Source of the DNA: Diplonema papillatum
Taxonomy: Eukaryota; Euglenozoa; Diplonemea; Diplonemida; Diplonemidae
Assembly (NCBI GenBank): GCA_030068145.1
Contig: JAPJBO010000239.1
Location: 1-64,000, forward strand
DNA: 64,000 nucleotides
Direction: 5' to 3'
Positions 20,508 through 30,908 of this stretch are shown here, piece after piece (the stretch's first letter is position 1; each line of letters opens with the position of its first letter). A program made the translations under genes and the position numbers. The notes under the pieces were generated by a model that saw nothing but the letters and a program-made list of their open reading frames with translations, was not told where the DNA came from and did no database searches.

Positions 20508-21262
20508 CATGCAGGGTCAAGACCTTGTGTCTTTTTTTGGCCACCAAAAAATTTCCGGAAAAAAAATGGGGTTTTAAATTTTAAAGTTCTGGGACAAAAA
20601 ACTGCGGTAATTTTTGAGGAAGTTGAGCAATTTTTTTCCATTTCTTTTTTTTTTTTTTTGGGGTCCGTTCAGGGCCTTATATATAAAAATTCCTCCCACG
20701 TAACTGTCCATAAGTTGCTCGGAGTTACTAAAAATCCCAGTTGCGGCACAACTGCACGTTTATGTATCCGACAGGGTGCACCTCTTTGGTTGTCACTACT
20801 GTCCATCACAGAGACTGTCCTTCGGAAGCAAAAGAGCCATGCGAAGAAGGCGAGTGTTAGGGTACTGTAGCAGTGTGCCAGGATCATTCAAGAACACTTG
20901 GCAGTAATCTGCAACAGCAGGGCGGACAGCCGCGGTCTTCGCTTTCTTGGCAACACGTCATGAAACAATTCACAAGCCAGAAATACCAGCGCCGCAGGCG
21001 CGGAAATTTTTTCAAGCTATTGGGCCAGTCGCAGGTTCCAAAATTGAGGCTGTACGTTGCTTCAACGATGATCCAAAGGTGCAGTATCCGGTGCTGTGTA
21101 CTGCTAGTGTGACTGCTGTACTGTAGCATTACTACTGGGCCCCTCAGCCAGGGCATTCTGTGCTTTTTTTTTTTTTTGTTGCTCGGACTTGGTCCGAGCA
21201 CCAGACCCATATTTAAGCCACTGGGTCCGTTTAAAAAAGACACAAGGTTTTGACCCTGCATG
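20508..21262 (+). mobile_element. MITE family 1 copy, middle level of nest
   Basis: Family-1 terminal inverted repeats (CATGCAGGGTC and inverse) flanked by a perfect 4-bp duplication TTAA. It is longer than other copies because it contains a further element at 20670-21223 within its GGGGTCC region. Confidence 0.9.
20670..21223 (-). mobile_element. hAT-like non-autonomous element, innermost level
   Basis: A 554-bp element with ends CAGGGCCTTATATAT and, inverted, CAGTGGCTTAAATAT, flanked by the perfect 8-bp duplication GGTCCGTT. An 8-bp target site and CAG(G/T)G termini are typical of hAT transposons. A second copy in opposite orientation is at 25614-26093 and a partial third at 29999-30540. 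A strong hairpin GCTCGGAC/GTCCGAGC lies near the right end. No transposase is encoded. Confidence 0.9.
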
Positions 21263-22164
21263 TTAAGATGGATTGGCATTCTCGCCCGTTATCCATCTTA
21301 GTCAAGGGGGTTTGGCTATCCATCTTATGCACGGGGGTCAGTAGGTATTTATTTATTTGACTCCGAGAACTCCGCTCACTGCTCCGACCACGTGTGGTCG
21401 CTCGGATTGGCGCCGCTCAAGCGGCCACCTTATGTCACTCGTTTGTTCGTAAAAATTGCTCCGTTCTTCTCCCTGACTTGTCCTGGATTAGGATGACACA
21501 TACTACTACTACTAGAGGTAGTGTAGCGGCTTGTGCAGTCTATCGACACAGATTGTTGCTGCATAACAAGTTCGAACAACTACTACTGGCTCCGAGGAGC
21601 TGGAGGAGGAGCCGAGCGCTAGCTAGCGAGCGGGCACTACTTTTCATCAAGGAATCAATCTGGGTGTACTGAGGGGGAAACCTTGTCAATATTCAGCGTG
21701 TTCTGGTTCGCCAATCAATGTCCGCCAGATGCTCTTTGCTGCGGTAGCCCGAAGCCTAATATTTGGAGAATTGTTCTCGGGCGCTTCTGCGTTGTTTTTG
21801 CTGCCGTGCGCACGGTGTTCTGCTTTGCGCGATTGGTAGTTGGTTTATCTTGCGTGGGCCTTGCGCAAGCACAACTGGCCGTAGTGGATGGCAGGCACAT
21901 AGTTCCAGATGACGAAGAAGCCTACCACACCCATTCTTCCTGTCCTGCTTAGCGTTGAGTACGGTGTCGGTGAAGTCCTTCATCAACTGCTCCTCCTTCA
22001 TGCCCCCCATCTCCGCAGTGCACCCCTTCGTCTGAGCTTCGATGCATACCCAACCTTTGGTCTCAGTTTGGATTCCGGGGGCAGACGACGCTCTTTGCCG
22101 GCAGGCTTACAGAACGAACGAAGGGGAGATGACGCTTTTAATTGGGCAGCGTTGGTTGTGGCGT

Positions 22165-22215
22165 TTTTAATTCTGGCGGACAGGCAAATCCGCCAGAATA
22201 AAAAACGCCAGCATT
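22165..22215. repeat. Long hairpin GGCGTTTTTAATTCTGGCGG
   Basis: GGCGTTTTTAATTCTGGCGG and its near-exact inverse CCGCCAGAATAAAAAACGCC are separated by about 10 nt. A similar GGCGG/TTTTAATT hairpin occurs in intron 6 near 53305-53395 and single arms occur near 20300-20345, suggesting a small palindromic repeat family (MITE-like). Confidence 0.7.
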
Positions 22216-22447
22216 CGCGCAGCACTGCCGGACGCTTTGAGGAAGAGTTCTGCACCTGAATCACCGCTCTGGCGCTGCTCACGGGCTGGGAGTGTGCACA
22301 TTTTGCCGATTTGTCTTCGTTTCCTGTCATAATTTGCCTCTGGCTACAATAAAAGTTGGCCGCCAAAAAAAGGTTTGCGAAAAAATTAGAATGGCGCTTT
22401 CTTTCGTTTGTGCGCACTGACGGAACTCACCTGCTTTGGTAAGTTTC

Positions 22448-22485
22448 ATGTAGTACGCTGCCAACTACAAATTCTTAGTAGTTGG
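22448..22485. repeat. 13-bp hairpin near the end of intron 1
   Basis: CGCTGCCAACTAC and GTAGTTGGCAGCG are exact inverse complements with a 10-nt loop, about 115 nt upstream of exon 2. Confidence 0.7.
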
Positions 22486-22599
22486 CAGCGTTTGTAGCGT
22501 TTTTGTTCCAACAATGCATTGTTAGCACAAAACCGATTCTTATTTCAAAAGCGGCGCTGTACTTTGTAGAATTTCCATCACGGACTCTCAACAATTCAG

Positions 22600-23610
22600 G
22601 TTAACAACATGTTACCTCGCATGACTGAGGCCTGCTTCGAGTGGCTCCGAGGAGAAGGCAGCGACTACACAGTGCAAGTTTGCTATCTCCAAATTTATCT
22701 GGACTCCGTGTACGATCTTCTCAGTGGAACAAAAGCCGACAAGAGGGGGGAGGTATTGGATCACAAGGGAAAGACGCTGGACGCCTTGCCAAAACGGTAC
22801 GTTCAAGTGACAACAGCAGCAGAAGCGGTATCTCTAGTCAAGAAAGGCAGCCGATGGAGGGCCACAAATCAGCACGCATTGAATGACCGCAGTAGTCGGT
22901 CACACACATTGTACTTCTTGACTATAGTTCGGAATCATGCAGAATCGGGGTCTTCCATTGAGTCGACTCTGCTTTTGGTGGACTTGGCGGGCAGTGAGCG
23001 GGCGCATAAGACCAAAGCTTCCGGAGAGGTCTTCCAAGAAGGCAAAGCTATCAACAAGGCGTTGACAACCCTCGGACGAGTGATGGAAGCACTCTCGAAG
23101 GGAGACAAGAGCGTGCCGTACCGGGAGAACATTTTGACGATGTACCTCAAAGAGACACTGACCAACTCGTTTTTTGCGTTGATCTGCTGCTGTTCGTCAG
23201 ACGGGCGCGACGCTGACGAAACCAGGTGCACGCTAAAGTTTGGGTCCGTTGCGAAAAATGTATTGATTACTCGCAAGGCCAATGAGTTAATCAAGCTCCG
23301 GGCCGTCGCGCGCGAGAAGAAGCAGGAACATGCTCGCGAACTCACGGAAATGGCAAAGCATCACCACGAGCAAATCAGACAGCTCCAGAAGCAGATGCAA
23401 GAACACGAGGCAAACCGGACGCACTGGAAAGAAAAGGTCAGCGCCATGGAGCAGCAGCTCGAGCGTCAGCGTGCGAAACTCACTGGCGTTGAGACGGCCG
23501 CGAAGGATCTAGCAGACAAACTGTCCAACAAAGAAGCCGACTTTGAGAGTACCGTTTCCGCTTTGACAGCTATCAAGGAGAGGTACGCAGAGCTCGTCGA
23601 AGAGGTGAAG
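22600..23610 (+). CDS. Kinesin exon 2: main part of the motor domain
   Basis: Residues 178-514. Switch I is NDRSSRSH (272-279) and switch II is DLAGSE (305-310), followed by INKALTTLGRVMEAL, VPYRENILTMYLKETL and the motor end LKFGSVAKN (about 390-398). A coiled coil starts at about residue 400. The acceptor is CAATTCAG|GTT and the donor AAG|GTGTGC, both phase 0. The link from P-loop to LPRM is about eight residues shorter than in conventional kinesins, so either loop 5 is short or a tiny exon in intron 1 was missed. Confidence 0.85.
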
Positions 23611-23948
23611 GTGTGCCTGAAGATTTTTCCAACCTTCCATGTCAGCAGGCCCGATTTCCTGCAGCTCAAAAAAGCAAAACATGAATCAGTCTATGAGCGA
23701 GTGCATAAAAATGATCTTGTGGATCTCATTCCAGTCCCTGAACCAACGAAACCGCGCACGAAACCTGCAAAAACGTGAGCCGGCGCGATCACTGTTCCTC
23801 ATGCAATCACACGGTATCTGCTCAAGAACCCGCGTCTCCAAAGTTACTTCGTTCCGTACGCTCCACATTTTTTGCTTTCCCTGAAGTACCCAGTAGCCTT
23901 TAGTGTCTCCGCGGTGCAGTGTAATAGCTCTTACCTTGCTCTGTACAG

Positions 23949-24662
23949 CTGGAACAAGAAGCCCGTGTAGCTGCCGAAGCGACGACCGAAGCATTGCGCG
24001 CGAAGGAAGAGATGGCGTCTCTGCGTGCGGAGGAATTCGAGCGGGCGCTAGCCGAGAAGCAGCGAGAGATCGATGAAACAACGTCTATGATGCAACGAGC
24101 GCAGACTGAGGTCTCTGGGAAGCAACATGAAATTGACGAAGCTTTGTCCTCGATGCAGCGAGTCCAAGCGGACCTCGTTGGGAAGCAGAAGGAGCTTGCC
24201 GAGGTGCGACAGCAGATGGCGGAAGCCGCCGAGGTGCAAGAAAAGCACCTGCTGCAGCGCGAGATGGAGCTGGCCGACGAGATTGGTGGCAAGGAGCGCT
24301 GTCTTGAGGCCGCCCAGCACACGGTCCAGAGACTCAACGAAGAGCACCAAGCGCTTCGCGAAGAACTGGCGCTTGTTCAACAGGAATTAGATGCCGTGCG
24401 CTCGCAGCTCGAGACGATGCAAGAGGAGCTGGCCGACGCCAAGAGGCTGGCGGCGCATATTAAGAGCGACAGGGATCACAAGAGTGAGATGGCCAGCCGG
24501 TACCAAAGCGAAGCTAAGAGGCTCGCAGCTGCTGTGCACGAACGGGAGTCGGAGGCCGAGTCGCTCCGAAAGGAAGCGGAAGCCGTCCACCGTAAAGCAG
24601 ACGCTGAAGTTAAGCAAGTCCGCCGCCTTCAGAGATTACTGACCCAGCAGCAGGACGAGAAG
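23949..24662 (+). CDS. Kinesin exon 3: coiled coil
   Basis: Residues 515-752, almost entirely charged heptad-like sequence (for example LEQEARVAAEATTEALRAK, RLLTQQQDEK at the end). The acceptor is TGTACAG|CTG and the donor AAG|GTGTGT, phase 0 at both ends. Coiled coils here would dimerise the motor. The reading frame closes a few codons after the donor, supporting the exon end. Confidence 0.85.
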
Positions 24663-25094
24663 GTGTGTATTCGTATTTCGATGAGACCGAGTCCGATACA
24701 ATGTGGCTTGCAACATGTTGCTCCGCGTCATTCACGGACTGGCTGTGATGTTATTGACCGCTTCCCTCCAGCTCCCGATGACTGGAGTGGCGCATGTGGT
24801 CATCAACGCCCCTGCCTCGGATCGGATCGCTCTGAAGACAGAATTAGCTCCTGCAATTGGCACGGACGCAAAGGCCCGTGACCTTGCGAGTTGCAAGCGA
24901 ACACGCGAAATGATAGAAGCGTTTTTTGAAGCTAGTTCCGAGCCCCCACGCGCAACCAACTGGAGTGGTGAGGCTCGAGGGACATTCCGGGGGTCACCCT
25001 GTTTTTACAAAGTGCCAATCTTTTAACGAAGCACAGAAAGTATGGCCTTCCGCCAAACAACGTGTTTGCTATCCCCCTTCTGCCAACAATTCAT
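24663..25094. other. Start of giant intron 3
   Basis: An open frame continues past the exon 3 donor in one phase but has no domain. I see no gene here. Intron 3 runs from 24663 to 51081. Confidence 0.5.
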
Positions 25095-25165
25095 CAGGGG
25101 ATTAGCTTCTATATCCACATTTGGACTGTCAGTCCAAATTTGGAAAGGCCGCCGAGAAAAAAAGA
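25095..25165 (+). repeat. Dispersed repeat with A-rich tail, partner at 28457-28530
   Basis: AGCTTCTATATCCACATTTGGA through TTTGGAAAGGCCGCCG, followed by an A-rich run, is repeated in the same orientation at 28457-28530. Two direct copies ending in poly-A suggest a SINE or LINE 3' end. Confidence 0.6.
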
Positions 25166-25184
25166 AATAAAAAAGGGCAAACTA

Positions 25185-25425
25185 CCTTAAATGTCCGGGT
25201 ATAGTTTCAAATCCCCCTTATACGTCCGACATATTTTCATTTTGACACCGTAGTTTCGAAATGCCCCTTATATGCCCAACACATCCTTGACCTTACCCTT
25301 ATATGTCCAACATATTTTCAAAATGCCCCTTATATGTCCGACATAGCTTCAATGATGTTTTCTCGCATGTCCTTATATGTCCGACATATTTTCAGAATGC
25401 CCCTTATATGTCCGACAAGCGCCAT
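25185..25425. repeat. Tandem CCCCTTATATGTCCGACATA repeat
   Basis: About six imperfect 35-45-bp units with CCCCTTATATGTCCGACATA and TTTTCAAAATG, followed by a 12-C run at about 25430 and a (CATC)n stretch. Confidence 0.8.
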
Positions 25426-25613
25426 AAAGCCCCCCCCCCCCCAGGCATCTTGTTAAGAACCATCCATCCATCCATCAGCCGGCTGACCCCCCCCTCCCCC
25501 CCCCTCAGGCTATTTTCACTGTGGAGGGGGGAGACGCTACCTGTCACACTCCAAGGTGGTCACCACGGTGGGCAGAGAAGTAGCTTCATATACCCTATGT
25601 TGACCCCATACGA

Positions 25614-26093
25614 CAGTGGCTTATATATGGGTCTGGTGCTCGGACCAAGTCCGAGCAACCAAAAAAAAAAAAAAAGGACAGAATGCCCCGGCTGAGGGGC
25701 CCAGTAGTAGTGCTACAGTACAGCAGTCACACTAGCAGTACACAGCACCGGTTACTGCACCTTTGGATCATCGTTGAAGCAACGTACAGCCTCAATTTCG
25801 GAACCTGCGACTGGCCCAATAGCTTGAAAAAATTTTCGGCGCCTGCGGCGCTGGTATTTCTGGCTTGTGTATTGTTTCATGACGTGTTGCCGGCACACTG
25901 CTACAGTACCCCAACACTCGCTTTCTTCGCATGGCTCTTTTGCTTCCGAAGGTGATGGACAGTAGTGCCAACCACAAAAAGGTGCACCCTGTCGGATACA
26001 TAAACGTGCAGTTGTGCCGCAACTGGGATTTTTAGTAACTCCGAGCAACTTGTGGACAGTTACGTGGGAGGAATTTTTATATATAAGGCCCTG
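25614..26093 (+). mobile_element. hAT-like non-autonomous element, second copy
   Basis: A 480-bp inverted relative of 20670-21223, ending CAGTGGCTTATATAT and ATATATAAGGCCCTG. It is flanked by 8-bp duplications CCATACGA and CCATACCA (one mismatch). It supports the TSD length and termini of the family. Confidence 0.9.
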
Positions 26094-26190
26094 CCATACC
26101 AGCCTACTAGCTTGGGGGGGGTCAGCTGGTCGCCAGACCAGAGTTGGTCTGGAACCTGGTCTGGGTCAAAAAAAAAAAAAATCTCAGCTA

Positions 26191-27261
26191 CCGTCCCGCT
26201 CTTAATTTATGAATTTCTAATTTATGAATACAGCCAAAAATAAATAATTATTCATAAATTAGAAATTCACTAAACAGGACCCCACAAATTAAAATCATGG
26301 CTTCCGTCCCTGAGCTCTTCAGGGCCGTTGACGAAAGGGCGCTTGACGACAGCGTTGTCGAACTTGGGAGAAAGCCGGCTACCAAACGAACGGTCCTTTC
26401 GGCGGATGAAATTCGGAAGCTGACCTGGAGAAAACGGTGGGGTAGCACCATGGGGAAAATTACCCTACAAGCGCCACGTCAAGTACCAGTGCCTTGCTCA
26501 AGATATTGACCGCCTGAACCGTGAATCCATCGTGTACTCATGGGCCGCCTCTGGTGTGCACCGAGCACTCGGTCTTCAGCAACCCGTGGACTCAAAAGGA
26601 GCCCCCATCACTGTCGTGTTTGACAAGTACAAAGCCCTCTACGACGAGGAGAAAAACTGGGACAAGGATCTTGTCGAGACTGTTGAGGAGGAAGGCAATT
26701 CTGACATCACCTTGCCAATCTCAAGCCAAGAGATGGCCCCAGCGGCAGTGCCCGCGACACGTTCAACGCAGCCTGCTGCAAAGCCTCCGGGCAAACGCGG
26801 ACCAGGGCGCCCTCCGTCGAAGGCGAAACCCCCTCCGAAGAATCAACCAACACTGAACTCTTTCTTCGCGAAGAAACGAACCCTCGAAGCGTGTGCTGAA
26901 GGCGAGCCTGAAGCGCAGAGGGTTAAGGACGAGTGAACTGGCAAGCCTTTCCCCCCTTTTCCCGCTAACGTTATCTCGGCCGTACTCTTCACCAACGGTT
27001 TTGCCCTGCAGCTAGCGAGTCTTTCGCCATTTTTCTTTTACGTTTTCGGCCTGACAACGTACCGTTCTGTCTGTACCGTACCGTCTGTACCGTACCGTGT
27101 ACTGTACCGTCTGCTGTACCTCAGTTTCAAAATGTCGGGACGAAATTAATTAATTTCAGTCCAAAATCTTCGGGCCGATGAAAAAATAGTTATTCATAAA
27201 TTAAAACCCCCGCTAATTAAGAGCGCGCGAATAAAGAGCCTATAAATTAAGAGCGGGACGG
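26191..27261 (+). mobile_element. TA-flanked DNA transposon with 19-bp inverted repeats
   Basis: The left end CCGTCCCGCTCTTAATTTA is matched exactly by the right end TAAATTAAGAGCGGGACGG, and TA flanks both sides, the target site of the Tc1/mariner/pogo superfamily. Sub-terminal TTATGAAT/ATTCATAA repeats lie inside both ends. The element is 1,071 bp and carries one ORF region (26297-26936) with no complete DDE transposase. Confidence 0.85.
26297..26936 (+). pseudogene. AT-hook/PIP-box-like protein of the TA transposon
   Basis: The coding region starts MASVPELFRAVDERAL and needs one frameshift near 26430-26455 to join LPYKRHVKYQCLAQDIDRL and the second frame, which ends in a stop at 26936. The C-terminal part has an AT-hook (KRGPGRPPSK), which binds A/T minor grooves, and QPTLNSFFAKKR, which fits the PCNA-interaction consensus Q-x-x-h-x-x-F-F. 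The Drosophila pogo transposase is known to bind PCNA through a similar C-terminal motif. No DDE catalytic domain can be seen, so this is either a truncated transposase or an accessory DNA-binding protein. Confidence 0.55.
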
Positions 27262-27430
27262 TATTATTATTTTCCCGGAGGAACCGGCTACCCACAGTGT
27301 ACTACACACTGTGTACTACAGTGTGTACAGGGTACCACAGTGTACTACTACCGTGCACCACGGGGTACCACAGTGGTACCACGGGGTACCACATTGGTGC
27401 CACCGTGTGGCACCAATGTGGAGAAGCACA
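27262..27430. repeat. GTAC-rich short repeats
   Basis: Variants of GGTACCACAGTG and GTGTACTACA, many self-complementary, between the TA transposon and the hAT remnant. Confidence 0.6.
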
Positions 27431-27973
27431 TCGACCAACATGTTTGCGCTGCTACACAATGCAACCGCTACCAGAACAGGATTGGGAGAAAGTGGAAAAT
27501 GGGGCCAAAGAAAGTGCATGACATTCGCGGTCTACAGAAACTGGGCTCGTTTTTTCGCTCAGCTAATGTGCCTGTGCGGGAGGTGGTGCTGCCGACGGAA
27601 GGTGTCATCGAACCTTTCGACGGCATTTCCAGAGACAAACAATCTGTTTGCCATTGCTGTTGTCCTGCCAATGGGGACAGCATCGGTCGAGCGTGTCTTT
27701 TCAAACATGAAAAGGGTGTTGACAAAAGCCAGGAAGAGGCTTCACGAGCAGACGCTGACCGACGTGCTAATGCTCGGGCTCAATGGCCCGTATGAACGTG
27801 GCAGCGGCATCCCGAGGAGCGCTATGGAGGCGTACCTCAATGCGTGGATTGCGAGCCCAAGAACGCTGAACTTCGCCACGTGGCCGGAGTATGAAGCGTG
27901 CGTCGACAAAGTGGGGGTCATGCGCAAAAATATGATGACTAACCCAAGGCTGCTGCAATCGGCCCTTCATTGA
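27431..27973 (+). pseudogene. hAT transposase C-terminal remnant
   Basis: Residues LPMGTASVERVFSNMKRVLT and LTDVLMLGLNG match the hAT C-terminal dimerisation region, where (S/A)xxERVFS is diagnostic. The upstream part reads in another frame (EKHIDQHVCAATQCNRYQ, LQKLGSFFRSANVP), so a frameshift lies near 27650. Only the terminal part of the transposase survives. It could be a source family for the hAT-like non-autonomous elements nearby, but no direct link is shown. Confidence 0.65.
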
Positions 27974-28265
27974 CGCTGTTGTAGGCCCACTCGTCCCTTT
28001 GTTTCCCACTGACGCTGTTGTAGGCCCACTCGTCCCTTTGTTTCCCACTGACGCTGTTGTAGGCCCACTCGTCCCTTTGTTTCCCACTGACGCTGTTGTA
28101 GGCCCACTCGTCCCTTTGTTTCCCACTGACGCTGTTGTAGGCCCACTCGTCCCTTTGTTTCCCACTACTCGTCCCTTTGTTTCCCACTGACGCTGTTGTA
28201 GGCCCACTCGTCCCTTTGTTTACCACTGACGCTGTTGTAGGCCCACTCGTCCCTTTGTTTCCCGT
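27974..28265 (+). repeat. 39-bp minisatellite
   Basis: Seven or eight nearly identical units of TGACGCTGTTGTAGGCCCAC then TCGTCCCTTTGTTTCCCAC, one shortened to 14 bp. It directly follows the hAT remnant stop codon. Confidence 0.95.
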
Positions 28266-28456
28266 AGCAGGCGTATGGTTTCTTCGTTCTTCGTCCACCA
28301 TCCACCGCTATCCGGTACGACTTCGCTCTGCAGGCATTCGTTGCCGAACGGGGGTGTCTGCCCTCCTGTGCACAAAAATTGGATACAGACCAGTTTACCA
28401 GTTCTGGGCTCGGGGGTCGAGGTCAGAGCTAGTATGCTGTGCCATACGACATCCAG

Positions 28457-28545
28457 GGGATAAGCTTCTATATCCACATTTGGACCGTCGGTCAGAATTT
28501 GGAAAGGCCGCCGGGAAAAAAAAAAAAAAAAAAAAAAAAATGGCA
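28457..28545 (+). repeat. Dispersed repeat ending in poly-A
   Basis: Direct copy of 25095-25165 followed by a run of more than 20 A. Confidence 0.6.
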
Positions 28546-28950
28546 CTACCGTGCAGGGGTGTTTCTAAATCGGGACCCGGTACCCGCTTTTCCTGGAAAA
28601 AACTTTTTTTCCCGGTTTCGTTGCTGGGGGCTTCGTAACCAAAAAAACTTTTTTTCCCGGTTTCACTCTCCTTGGTATTACCCTTTTCCCCCAATGTTTT
28701 TTAGCCAAAAAAATATTGTATCCACTCAACTTTGTTGTTGCGGACGCAATCGTCCAATCGAAGAAACAGAAACGCCTCGTTATTGGGCTCAGCCCGCCGC
28801 GTTGTGGACGAGGGGGTTGTATGCCTGCCGGGTTATTTGCATTGCATATAGCCTGTCTGTGTCCGGTGTAATAGAGACATAGTCGAGCAAGCCGCTATAA
28901 TCGGGGCAACCCAGGCGTGGTCAACTAAACTCAGCTTCAGCGGGGGGTAG
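28546..28950. other. Non-coding stretch
   Basis: Contains a direct duplication of a 20-bp AAAAAACTTTTTTTCCCGGT-type block (about 28598 and 28643). I see no gene. Confidence 0.45.
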
Positions 28951-29625
28951 GTGGATTGGCTCAACAAGCTCTGTGCAGCATCCTCTGTGGCATTCATTAC
29001 GGTAGGTTATTCCCTACTTCCCATCACACGAACAATCATAGAGAGGGGTAACACCAACACAATTACCGGGTATACCAAATGGTGCGCAGGACAGCTCTCT
29101 CCGTCTAGTGTCGTTGTTGAAAGTGCCTTCTCCTTGCTCAGAATGCTGCGTGGTTTGTACAGAACCACTGTTGGTGCGCAGACGATCTCACAGGAGCTGG
29201 TAATTTGCTGCCTCCTGCCGCAAGGCGCTGCCGAGCGCACGGAGCTGTTTCACGAAGCCACCACTGCCTTTCTTGTTCAGAAGCCCCGCCGCTTTACAAA
29301 GCGCAGGTCTCAAGGAGTACTCTCTGGCACTGGCACAGTGGACTACAACGAAGCTATCAACATCCTCTACCCAGTTCCACAGGCCCAGGAAGACGAAGAC
29401 CCGTATGGCCTCGCCGCCGAACCCGATGGTTCTGACTTGGAAGATGATGCCTTGTCCATCGTAAGCCTCGCCACGACTGACTTCGATGACACAGCTCCCT
29501 CGCAAGGGCAACGAGAGACAACAGTCTCCCAGCCACGTGTGACCTTCTCACAAGTTTTGGACGAGGACGAGAGTGATGACGAGCAACCGGAAAAGCGGAG
29601 ACGCACTGCACCCTCTTCCGAATAG
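28951..29625 (+). pseudogene. hAT-like dimerisation-region ORF with acidic tail
   Basis: A 224-codon open frame beginning at a GTG. SSVVVESAFSLLRMLRG resembles the hAT dimerisation motif (xxxESxFS). It is followed by a long acidic tail (DEDESDDEQPEKRRR). It lacks the catalytic region, so it is either a fragment of a transposase or a domesticated remnant. The match is weaker than at 27431-27973. Confidence 0.45.
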
Positions 29626-29639
29626 GCGCATTCTTGCGC

Positions 29640-29880
29640 GCCCTTGGAACCTTGGCGGGGGCTTGTACACCCCCCCCCCCCCTTGGAGCCTTGGCGTCCA
29701 GCAGACACAAAATCAGGCCCAAATTAGCCCGAATTACCACCGCGGGGGCTTGTACACCCCCCCCTTGGAGCCTTGCAGCGCCCATTTTGCACTGGCGAAA
29801 CCGGGAAAAAAACCGGGACCCGCATCGCCTAAAACCCAAAATACCCCCGGAACCCCGGGCACCCCTGGTTATAGCCAGCG
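29640..29880. repeat. Duplicated CTTGTACACCCCCCCC block
   Basis: GCGGGGGCTTGTACACCCCC CC-type blocks with CTTGGAGCCTTG occur twice (about 29655 and 29740). The region includes a 14-C tract. Confidence 0.65.
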
Positions 29881-29998
29881 GTCAGGTGTCGTGGGTGGGC
29901 AGCGGTAGTGGGTGGTCATGGGTGGGAGGTTGTGCAGTGGGTGGTGCGGTGGGCAGTGGTGGTGGTGGGTATGTAGTGGGCAGTGAGTGGGTGGATGA
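29881..29998 (+). repeat. GTGGGTGG-type minisatellite
   Basis: Irregular GTGGGTGG/CAGTGGGTGGT units. No gene. Confidence 0.7.
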
Positions 29999-30540
29999 TG
30001 CTACACTACGGTTACTGCACCTTTGGATCATCGTTCTAGCAATGTACACCCTCAAATTTGGAACCTGCTGCACTGGCCCATTAGCTTGGCAAAAATTTCC
30101 GCGCCTGCGGCGCTGGCATTTTTGGCTTGTGTATTGTTTCATGTCTTGTTTTTCGCCAAGAAGACCGCAGTTGTCCGCCCTGCTCTGTGGTGGGCAGTAG
30201 TGACAACCACAAAGAGGAGCACCCTGTCGCGTACATGAAAGTGCACGTGACTCGCACCAACTTTGCCGCAGTCCCTGTGACTACAAAGCGGCTATTCTTG
30301 CTGTTTGGATACCTGCAGCGCTGACCCATTAGCTTGAAAAAATTTCCGCGCCTGCGGCGCTGGTATTAGCTTACGTAATGTTACATGTCGTGTTGCTTGC
30401 CAAGAAAGACCGCAGCTGTCAGCCCTGCTGTCACAGATAACCGCCAGGCGACACTTGCCTTCTTCGCATGGCTTTTTTGCTTCCCGAAGGACAGTCTCTG
30501 TGGTGGACAGTAGTGACAACTACAAAGCGGCTAGCAATTC
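29999..30540 (+). mobile_element. Partial, rearranged copies of the hAT-like element
   Basis: ACTGCACCTTTGGATCATCG through GCGCCTGCGGCGCTGGCATT matches the interior of 25614-26093. A second, shorter overlapping copy follows from about 30320. Neither terminus is preserved. Confidence 0.75.
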
Positions 30541-30908
30541 TTGCTGTGTGGCGCTACCTTCGATGAGCAAAACCCACTTGCACGTGCCGCATTTCGTCCG
30601 AACACCCCACACCCTCACCACAGTGTAGGTCTGAGCTCCACACGCACCAAGGACCCTGAAAAGTGCTCTGTACAACATTTGGTAGGATTTTACGGGCTCA
30701 GAGCTCAAGCTACTTCCCTGACGGTGGGCGGTCAGAAATTTTTATTTTATTTTTTTTGCCCCAAATACCCCAAATACCACACTTTGGAAAATTTTTGTGG
30801 GCCCACTTTTGGCAGGGAATTTTGACCATTTTACCTTAGAGAATTTGACCACCCAGGCTCCAAGGCAACTGCACTGTATACATATAGAGGGGGGGGGGCG
30901 GCTAAGTT
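30541..30908. other. Non-coding stretch
   Basis: No gene is seen. A G-tract of about 10 precedes the next element. Confidence 0.4.

Larger units (their letters stand above)
20371..21347. mobile_element. Outer MITE of a three-level nest (intron 1)
   Basis: The left end TACCTAC, then C-run, then GTGCATAAGATGGAT is repeated in inverse orientation at the right end (ATCCATCTTATGCAC, G-run, GTAGGTA). Inner copies of TATCCATCTTA also occur next to each end. It carries another complete MITE inside (20508-21262). No ORF is seen. Confidence 0.75.
21348..22599. other. Remainder of kinesin intron 1
   Basis: No gene is seen. Two strong hairpins are present (22165-22215 and 22448-22485, listed separately). 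The intron ends with a pyrimidine-poor acceptor CAATTCAG. Confidence 0.5.
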
